Assembly: GCA_025358395.1 (NCBI GenBank)
Contig: JANYJT010000275.1
Location: 1-11,836, forward strand
Source: Bacteroidia bacterium
GTDB taxonomy: Bacteria > Bacteroidota > Bacteroidia > Bacteroidales > Prolixibacteraceae
DNA length: 11,836 nucleotides
Direction: 5' to 3'
The notes below the pieces were generated by a model. The model was given only the letters and a program-made list of their open reading frames with translations. It ran no database searches and had not been told where the DNA came from. This document shows, one piece after another, positions 6,849 through 11,836 of this stretch. Both the position numbers and the translations under genes were made by a program. How positions within the stretch are numbered: the first letter of the stretch is position 1; each line of letters opens with the position of its first letter.

Positions 6849-8171
6849 CTATAGCAGGTCGCTTGCCAGCTCGGCCAAATAACTTCTTTCCCCTTTGAGC
6901 AGATTGATGTGGGCGAAAATATCCTGGCCTTTCATCCGATCGGTCAGGTAGGCCAACCCGTTGGACTGCATATCCAGATAAGGAGAGTCAATTTGCTGGA
7001 TATCACCTGTAAATACCATTTTCGTTCCTTCACCGGCTCTTGTGATAATCGTCTTTACCTCATGCGGAGTAAGGTTTTGGGCTTCATCGATGATGAAATA
7101 GCAGTTGGACAAACTTCGTCCGCGGATAAAGGCAAGCGGACAAATAACCAGTCTTTCATCTTTTTGCAAATCTTCAATGACATGGTGTTCATGCGTATGG
7201 GTGTCGAAACATCGTTTGATAACTGCAAGGTTATCAAATAATGGCTGCATATAGGGAGATACTTTCTCTTCAGCATCCCCCGGCAGGAATCCAATGTCTC
7301 GGTTGCTCAAGGCAACGATTGGCCTGGCTAGCATGATCTGATCATAAATGTTGTGTTGGGCGATGGCTGCGGCAAGGGCAAGAAGTGTTTTCCCGGTTCC
7401 GGCTTTGCCCGTCAGGCTCACCAGTTTGATCTCAGGATCCAGCAGTGCCTGCAAAGAGAAAGTTTGTTCGGCATTCCTGGGTCGAATACCAAAGGCAATC
7501 TTCTTGTCTACTCGTTCCAATCTGGTGCGAAAGACATTGTAGTGTGCCAATACACTTGCATGGGCACTCTTAAGAATGAAAAATTCATTGGGGAAGGGTT
7601 TTTTTTCAATACCCGATTCTTCAATCAGGAGGAAATTGTTTTCGTATAATTTCGCGATAGAATGTTCATCAAAATCCCTGATTTCGCGAATCCCCTGGTA
7701 GAGAACTTCGATATCTTCAACCTTGTCATTCTTATAATCCTCTGCCTCAACATGTAAAGATTTGGCTTTTATTCTCAAGTTGACATCCTTGCTTACCAGG
7801 ATAACCTTTCGGGTTGTGTGTTTGTCACGCATGAACTCTGCGATAGCCAAAATCCGGTGATCAGGAATATCCTCCCGGAAAGATGCCTTAAGCTGATCTG
7901 TGTAAGGCTTTCCAAGCTCAATATAAAGCTTTCCTTTACCTTGTCCCAAATTTATCCCTTTGTCAATAGGGGATTTTCCAACCAGCTCATCCAGAATCCT
8001 AACAAACTGCCTTGCCTGAAAATTTATTTGATCATCACCCCGCTTAAATTTGTCCAACTCCTCCAATACCGTAATTGGAATGACTACATCGTTGTCTTCG
8101 AAATTGTAAATGCACTCACTGTCGTGCAAAATAACATTGGTATCAAGAATAAAAGTTTTAGGCCGCTTCAT
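6849..8171 (-). CDS. PhoH-family ATPase with N-terminal PIN domain
   Basis: This 440-residue protein fuses a PIN nuclease domain (about 1-150) to a PhoH-type P-loop ATPase (about 200-440). PIN acidic residues are visible: D10 in FILDTNVILHD, E37/E38 in TVLEELDKFKR, D104 in DIPDHRILAIA and D129 in VSKDVNLRIKA. The ATPase part has Walker A GKAGTGKT (255-262), the LARP motif (281-284), Walker B with FIIDEAQN (359-366) and FTGDIQQID (387-395). This YlaK/PhoH2-like architecture is linked in studied relatives to ATP-dependent RNA unwinding and cleavage, so a cytoplasmic RNA-processing role is likely. All key residues seem present. There is no small antitoxin-like gene beside it, unlike the mycobacterial PhoAT-PhoH2 arrangement. 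It is transcribed away from folC across a 205-base gap and followed by mtaB on the same strand. Confidence 0.95.
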   Translation of the reverse strand: MKRPKTFILDTNVILHDSECIYNFEDNDVVIPITVLEELDKFKRGDDQINFQARQFVRILDELVGKSPIDKGINLGQGKGKLYIELGKPYTDQLKASFREDIPDHRILAIAEFMRDKHTTRKVILVSKDVNLRIKAKSLHVEAEDYKNDKVEDIEVLYQGIREIRDFDEHSIAKLYENNFLLIEESGIEKKPFPNEFFILKSAHASVLAHYNVFRTRLERVDKKIAFGIRPRNAEQTFSLQALLDPEIKLVSLTGKAGTGKTLLALAAAIAQHNIYDQIMLARPIVALSNRDIGFLPGDAEEKVSPYMQPLFDNLAVIKRCFDTHTHEHHVIEDLQKDERLVICPLAFIRGRSLSNCYFIIDEAQNLTPHEVKTIITRAGEGTKMVFTGDIQQIDSPYLDMQSNGLAYLTDRMKGQDIFAHINLLKGERSYLAELASDLL

Positions 8172-8376
8172 GGTGATGATCGTGTTAACTAATACAATGT
8201 CAGGCTTTCCTCAGTCAGAATACGGATCAAATACCATGTTCACATGAAATCAGACCAGCCTGGGAAACCCACCGCTATGGTGGCGCTTAAAGATAATATT
8301 AAAACAAAGTGTTGATGGTTTTGGAGAAAGGATTTTTACATCTTTGTATCTGCAATTTGTTAGCAAAGTTGATAGA
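8172..8376. other. Divergent intergenic region between the phoH-like gene and folC
   Basis: This 205-base gap must carry the promoters of both divergent genes. On the minus strand I find no full TAnnTTTG box. On the plus strand CATCTTTG (8339-8346) is a 7 of 8 match about 30 bases before the folC ATG, with TTG at 8321-8323 but a short 15-base spacing. A small perfect inverted repeat, CCACC-GCTAT-GGTGG (8270-8284), and a shorter one, AACA-AAG-TGTT (8303-8313), lie in the middle. Either could be a regulator site or chance. No small ORF or RNA gene is convincing here. Confidence 0.4.
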
Positions 8377-9675
8377 ATGGAATACAAGGAGGTGCTAGAG
8401 TATTTGTACGAACATTTGCCTTATTACCAGCGAAAGGGGCCTGCCGCTTACAAAGGAAGCCTCGACAATACGCTCGTGTTGGATATACTTTTTGGTCATC
8501 CTCACAACAAGTTCCCAACCATTCATGTGGCTGGCACAAACGGAAAAGGTTCTGTATCCCACATGATGGCGGCCATTTTGCATGAAGCAGGTTACAAAAC
8601 AGGTTTATATACTTCACCACATCTCAAAGATTTCAGGGAAAGAATAAAGGTCAATGGTGAAATGATTCCGGAGTCCTATGTGACCGATTTTGTGGTGCAC
8701 TTTCAGGATATGAATCAAATTAAAGGTTTGGAGCCCTCTTTCTTTGAGCTGACAGTCTTGATGGCTTTCGATTATTTTGCGTCTCAAAATGTTGATATTG
8801 CAGTTATTGAAGTCGGATTGGGTGGAAGGCTTGATTCAACCAACATTATAAAACCATTCTTGTCCATTATTACCAACATTAGCTTAGACCATACAGCTTT
8901 GCTCGGAGATTCCTTGGGTCGGATTGCCCTGGAAAAGGCCGGTATCATTAAACCATCCGTTCCTGTAATCATTGGAGAGACTCATCCCCAAACCACCATG
9001 ATTTTTGAGGGGATAGCCAAAGAAAACCATTCAGAAATACTTTTTGCAGACCAGACGCTGCGCGCTGATTATTCTATGGTTTCGCTTGACCAGAAGCAGA
9101 TTTTTAACGTTAAGAATAGTGAGGGAATACTGTTCGAAAATCTCCGCCTTGACCTTCTTGGTAAGTACCAGTCCAAAAATGTCTGCACCGTTTTGTGTGC
9201 CGTTCAGCAATTAATTAAGAACGGATGGAAAATTTCAGAAGCAAACATCAGGAGTGGATTGGAAAATGTTTGCGGATTAACCGGATTATCGGGTCGATGG
9301 CAAACAATTGGCACCAATCCACGGATTATTTGCGATACAGCCCATAACGAAGCCGGTATCAGAGAAATTGTTTCACAATTGCGTCAGCTTCCTTTTAAGA
9401 AACTGCATTTTATCATCGGTATGGTTAGCGACAAGGATATTGCCGGTGTTTTGGCTCTCCTACCCAAAGAGGCAGTTTACTATTTTACAAAGGCATCCAT
9501 ACCCAGGGCACTGCCAGAACATCAACTGATGCAAATGGCAACCTTCTTTGGTTTGAATGGCGCTGCCTATGAGGATGTTCCTATGGCGTTACAAGAGGCT
9601 AAAATGTATGCGGACGCGGATGATTTGATCTTTGTTGGGGGTAGTACATTTGTCGTAGCGGATGCTCTTCCGTAA
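8377..9675 (+). CDS. folC: Folylpolyglutamate / dihydrofolate synthase FolC
   Basis: FolC ligates L-glutamate to dihydropteroate and/or to reduced folates using ATP, in the cytoplasm. The 432-residue product is a Mur-ligase-like enzyme of normal length. It shows the P-loop as HVAGTNGKGSVSHM (50-63), YTSPHLKDFRERI (78-90), IEVGLGGRLDSTN (144-156) and DHTALLGDSLGRIALEKAGIIKP (about 171-193), where K187 is the expected carbamylated lysine. The C-terminal domain carries SGRWQTI and the DTAHNEAGI block. The open frame extends to a TTG at 8344, but the ATG at 8377 gives the family N-terminus MEYKEVLEYLYEHLP, so I prefer it. Whether it is bifunctional depends on whether the genome has a separate folate gene, which I cannot see. 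It is followed 75 bases later by an unrelated oxidoreductase. Confidence 0.95.
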   Translation: MEYKEVLEYLYEHLPYYQRKGPAAYKGSLDNTLVLDILFGHPHNKFPTIHVAGTNGKGSVSHMMAAILHEAGYKTGLYTSPHLKDFRERIKVNGEMIPESYVTDFVVHFQDMNQIKGLEPSFFELTVLMAFDYFASQNVDIAVIEVGLGGRLDSTNIIKPFLSIITNISLDHTALLGDSLGRIALEKAGIIKPSVPVIIGETHPQTTMIFEGIAKENHSEILFADQTLRADYSMVSLDQKQIFNVKNSEGILFENLRLDLLGKYQSKNVCTVLCAVQQLIKNGWKISEANIRSGLENVCGLTGLSGRWQTIGTNPRIICDTAHNEAGIREIVSQLRQLPFKKLHFIIGMVSDKDIAGVLALLPKEAVYYFTKASIPRALPEHQLMQMATFFGLNGAAYEDVPMALQEAKMYADADDLIFVGGSTFVVADALP

Positions 9676-9688
9676 TCATTTTTTTTTT
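9659..9688 (+). terminator. Possible intrinsic terminator at the folC end
   Basis: CGGA (9659-9662) and TCCG (9669-9672) can pair, with a G-T wobble extending the stem, and a run of ten Ts follows at 9679-9688. The stem overlaps the last folC codons and is short, and there are six bases between it and the T-run. The T-run is the stronger part of the signal. Confidence 0.3.
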
Positions 9689-9750
9689 ATTTTCACCTAA
9701 TTATTAATCCTGTTCTCAGGATCATCGACCAACGACTAAACAACTTCACA

Positions 9751-11205
9751 ATGATGGAAACTCCCAAAAATTTCACGCGAAGGGAATTTGTTGGTACTAC
9801 TGCCGCTACAGCAGCCGGTTTTACCATTCTTCCCAGTCAGGTAGTTAGTGGATTAGGACACAAGGCACCCACCGATAAACTCAATATCGCCGGTATTGGG
9901 GTGGGTGGAAAGGGTCAGGTGAACCTGAGAAATATGAGTTCAGAAAATATTGTTGCCCTATGTGACATTGACTGGAATTATGCGGCAAAAACATTTAATC
10001 AGTATCCATTAGCCAAAAAATACATGGATTTTCGCATCATGCTCAGTGAAATGCACATGGACATTGATGCCGTGATGATTGCAACTCCGGACCATACCCA
10101 TGCAGTTTGCGCGCTTGCTGCCATGCAGCTGGGTAAACATGTTTATGTTCAAAAGCCTCTGACACATACTGTTTATGAATCGAGAATGCTGCTGGAGGCT
10201 TCAAGAAAATACAAAGTAGTTACCCAAATGGGGAATGAAGGACACAGCAGCGATACAGTTGGGGATGTTTGCGAATTGATATGGAGTGGGGCCATTGGAG
10301 TTGTTGATAAGGTTGAAGCCTGGACTGATCGTCCGATTTGGCCCCAGGGATTAACGCGTCCGCCTCAGGGAATGTGGCTTCCTGAAGGCATTAATTGGGA
10401 TCTTTTTATTGGTCCGGCAGCCATGCGTCCCTACCATTCAGCCTATCATCCATGGAACTGGAGAGGTTGGTGGGATTTTGGAACAGGTGCTCTTGGCGAC
10501 ATGGCTTGTCATGTATTGGACATCGTTTTTGCAACCTTGAAATTGGGTCATCCGGCTACTGTCGAGGCTTCTTCTTCGACATTTAACAATGAAAGCGCGC
10601 CAAATACCTCCCTGATCCGGTACAACTTTCCTGCCCGGTCAGATATCGGGAAACTTAAAATGCCCGAGGTTGATGTTACCTGGTACGACGGCGGACTACT
10701 TCCCGCCCGTCCCGACGGCCTGCCAGATGGGAAAGAGCTGGGTCAGGACAAAAATGGGGTAATCTTCCATGGTTCGAAAGGGAAACTGGTTTGTGGAAAT
10801 TACGGAAGCAATTATAAACTTTTACCTGAGGAAAAATTTGCCAAGCTGATTAAGCCCCCTAAATCTGTTCGAAGGATTGAAGTCCGACACGAGATGGACT
10901 GGGTCCGTGCATGCAAAGAATCACCGGAAAACAGGGTTTTGCCTGCATCAAATTTTGAATATGCCTGTCCGCTTAACGAGATGGTGGTGATGGGTAATCT
11001 TGCGGTACGCATGCAAGGCTTGCAAAAGAAACTGAAATGGGATGGCGAAAATATGACCTTCACAAACTTGTCTGATAATGATAAAATTACGGTTTCCAAA
11101 GGAATTCCGGGTTCTGAACCGAAGACATTAGAATTGAATGCAAAACAGTTTGCTGCAGAGTTGGTTAAGACCAACTACCGGGATGGCTGGATACTAAAGG
11201 TTTAA
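9751..11205 (+). CDS. Gfo/Idh/MocA-family oxidoreductase with Tat signal
   Basis: A 484-residue NAD(P)-dependent oxidoreductase of the Gfo/Idh/MocA family, which usually acts on sugars, inositols or sugar acids. The N-terminus (NFTRREFVGTTAATAAGFTIL) is a twin-arginine signal, with R10-R11 in TRREF and a short hydrophobic segment, so export of the folded protein to the periplasm is likely. A Rossmann motif follows (IAGIGVGGKG, 46-55), then ATPDHTHAVCALAAMQLGKHVYVQKPL (111-137) with the family lysine K135. Here Q precedes the lysine instead of the usual E, a variant I recall in Bacteroidota members. The aromatic block RPYHSAYHPWNWRGWWDFGTGALGDMACH is typical of this exported subfamily. The substrate is not readable. 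Two ATGs stand in tandem at 9751 and 9754; either gives the same protein bar one residue. The downstream BASS transporter may be functionally linked. Confidence 0.93.
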   Translation: MMETPKNFTRREFVGTTAATAAGFTILPSQVVSGLGHKAPTDKLNIAGIGVGGKGQVNLRNMSSENIVALCDIDWNYAAKTFNQYPLAKKYMDFRIMLSEMHMDIDAVMIATPDHTHAVCALAAMQLGKHVYVQKPLTHTVYESRMLLEASRKYKVVTQMGNEGHSSDTVGDVCELIWSGAIGVVDKVEAWTDRPIWPQGLTRPPQGMWLPEGINWDLFIGPAAMRPYHSAYHPWNWRGWWDFGTGALGDMACHVLDIVFATLKLGHPATVEASSSTFNNESAPNTSLIRYNFPARSDIGKLKMPEVDVTWYDGGLLPARPDGLPDGKELGQDKNGVIFHGSKGKLVCGNYGSNYKLLPEEKFAKLIKPPKSVRRIEVRHEMDWVRACKESPENRVLPASNFEYACPLNEMVVMGNLAVRMQGLQKKLKWDGENMTFTNLSDNDKITVSKGIPGSEPKTLELNAKQFAAELVKTNYRDGWILKV

Positions 11206-11247
11206 TTTATCTTAAAAATATTGATCCTCTCTGTTCCATTAATTCTC

Positions 11248-11295
11248 ACATTAGCACATTAGCACATTAGCACATTAGCACATTAGCACATTAGC
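11248..11295. repeat. Octamer direct repeat (ACATTAGC), six perfect copies
   Basis: Six identical head-to-tail units occupy 11248-11255, 11256-11263, 11264-11271, 11272-11279, 11280-11287 and 11288-11295. The array ends 2 bases before the ATG of the BASS transporter, so it forms part of that gene's leader or promoter region. Each unit contains TAG, and one TAG is in frame just before the ATG, so translation cannot start inside the array in that frame. No TAnnTTTG box is visible in the 92-base gap between the two genes. Confidence 0.97.
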
Positions 11296-11297
11296 CA

Positions 11298-11836
11298 ATG
11301 AACAATTCTCTCGAAATCCTGGATCATGTCAGGCTCAATTTTTCACCATCAGGTCTGTTATTTTTAAATATCACCCTGGCATTTGTGATGTTTGGCGTTG
11401 CACTGGATATCAGGTTGGAGCATTTTACAAATCTGATAAAGAAGCCAAAACCAGCCATCACAGGATATGTCAGCCAGACATTCTTGTTACCCGCATTCAC
11501 TTTCTTGTTGGTAATACTCCTCAATCCATCTCCGACCATTGCGCTTGGAATGATCATGGTGGCTGCCTGTCCAGGAGGAAATATTTCCAATTTCATCAGT
11601 TCAATGGCAAAAGGAAATGTGGCACTGGCAGTTAGTTTAACCGGTATTTCTACCTTGACTGCCATCTTCTTTACCCCTTTTAATTTCGCATTCTGGGGCA
11701 ACCTTTACATTCAATTTTATAATGCACATGGTGCTGCAGGATTGGTCAGACCATTAGAAATTGACACCTTTCAAATGTTTCAGACAGTTTTTATTTTATT
11801 GGGTATTCCTGTGTTGTCAGGGTTATTTGTCCAGTA
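11298..11836 (+). CDS. BASS-family (bile acid:sodium symporter-like) transporter, 5' part
   Basis: The frame starts at ATG 11298 and runs open to the window edge, giving 179 codons of an inner-membrane secondary transporter. The sequence shows the family hallmarks: VRLNFSPSGLLFLNITLAFVMFGVALDI (11-38) with the first helix, then ITGYVSQTFLLPAFTFLLVILL, and MIMVAACPGGNISNFISS (85-102) with the conserved CPGG..SN sodium-site segment. At least five hydrophobic helices are visible before the edge. BASS members carry organic anions with sodium, not only bile acids; substrates in free-living Bacteroidota are mostly unknown. Given the exported Gfo/Idh enzyme just upstream on the same strand (92-base gap), uptake of a sugar acid or similar anion is a reasonable guess only. 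The opposite-strand frame across this region is a shadow. Confidence 0.92.
   Translation, partial: MNNSLEILDHVRLNFSPSGLLFLNITLAFVMFGVALDIRLEHFTNLIKKPKPAITGYVSQTFLLPAFTFLLVILLNPSPTIALGMIMVAACPGGNISNFISSMAKGNVALAVSLTGISTLTAIFFTPFNFAFWGNLYIQFYNAHGAAGLVRPLEIDTFQMFQTVFILLGIPVLSGLFVQ

Noticed and set aside
6849..8171. PIN-PhoH gene as part of a toxin-antitoxin pair
   Set aside because: No small antitoxin-like frame lies next to its start. The neighbour upstream is divergent folC, and this architecture is a common housekeeping type.
8251..8272. Short stretch resembling a human Alu segment (AGACCAGCCTGGG)
   Set aside because: The likeness is limited to about 13 bases, the flanks do not continue it, and the surrounding genes are clearly bacterial. 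It is a chance match.
8344..8376. N-terminal extension of FolC from the TTG at 8344
   Set aside because: The extra 11 residues look unlike the family N-terminus, and an ATG at 8377 gives the expected start. The TTG also overlaps the only promoter-like box in the area.
11324..11701. Minus-strand open frame of 125 codons at the right end
   Set aside because: It is a shadow of the BASS transporter, whose plus-strand frame shows conserved family motifs and helices across the same bases.

Overview
The window reads as ordinary chromosomal DNA of a Bacteroidota bacterium. The evidence is the family types (a PIN-PhoH protein, MtaB, a standalone DUF5808-type protein, a Tat-exported Gfo/Idh oxidoreductase with a QKPL motif and a BASS symporter opening with a VRLNFSP stretch), the lack of clear Shine-Dalgarno sequences before most starts, and matches to the Bacteroidota promoter pattern TTG-N17-23-TAnnTTTG. 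Bacteroidales or a close order is plausible, but I cannot place it further. All genes look intact except the two cut by the window edges. I see no tRNA, rRNA, IS element, phage gene or CRISPR array.

Layout. Bases 1-405 (+) are the 3' end of a glycerolipid acyltransferase. It converges on a minus-strand pair at 418-1947: a lysine-type aspartokinase followed by a small DUF5808-like membrane protein. Bases 2077-6774 (-) are a compact run. In transcription order it holds mtaB (tRNA ms2t6A37 methylthiotransferase), an inositol-monophosphatase-family phosphatase, a LpxL/HtrB-like acyltransferase, a family 2 glycosyltransferase and an isochorismatase-like cysteine hydrolase. Gaps are 41 (or 2), 2, 74 and 3 bases, so it is probably one operon whose middle genes serve envelope lipid or glycan synthesis. 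Upstream on the same strand, 6849-8171 encodes a PIN-PhoH protein. It is divergent from folC (8377-9675, +). Then come a Tat-signal Gfo/Idh/MocA oxidoreductase (9751-11205, +) and the 5' part of a BASS-family transporter (11298 to the edge).

Three short-unit direct repeat tracts of different sequence sit in the gene gaps. They are a 7-base array that supplies a stop codon (about 3708-3740), a degenerate AT-rich tract (about 6813-6847), and six perfect 8-base copies ending 2 bases before the transporter start (11248-11295). With two candidate promoters carrying an identical TACTTTTG box, before mtaB and before the phosphatase gene, these are the most notable non-coding signals. I find no convincing undescribed defence, toxin or mobile system here. 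The leads below are modest and are scored that way.
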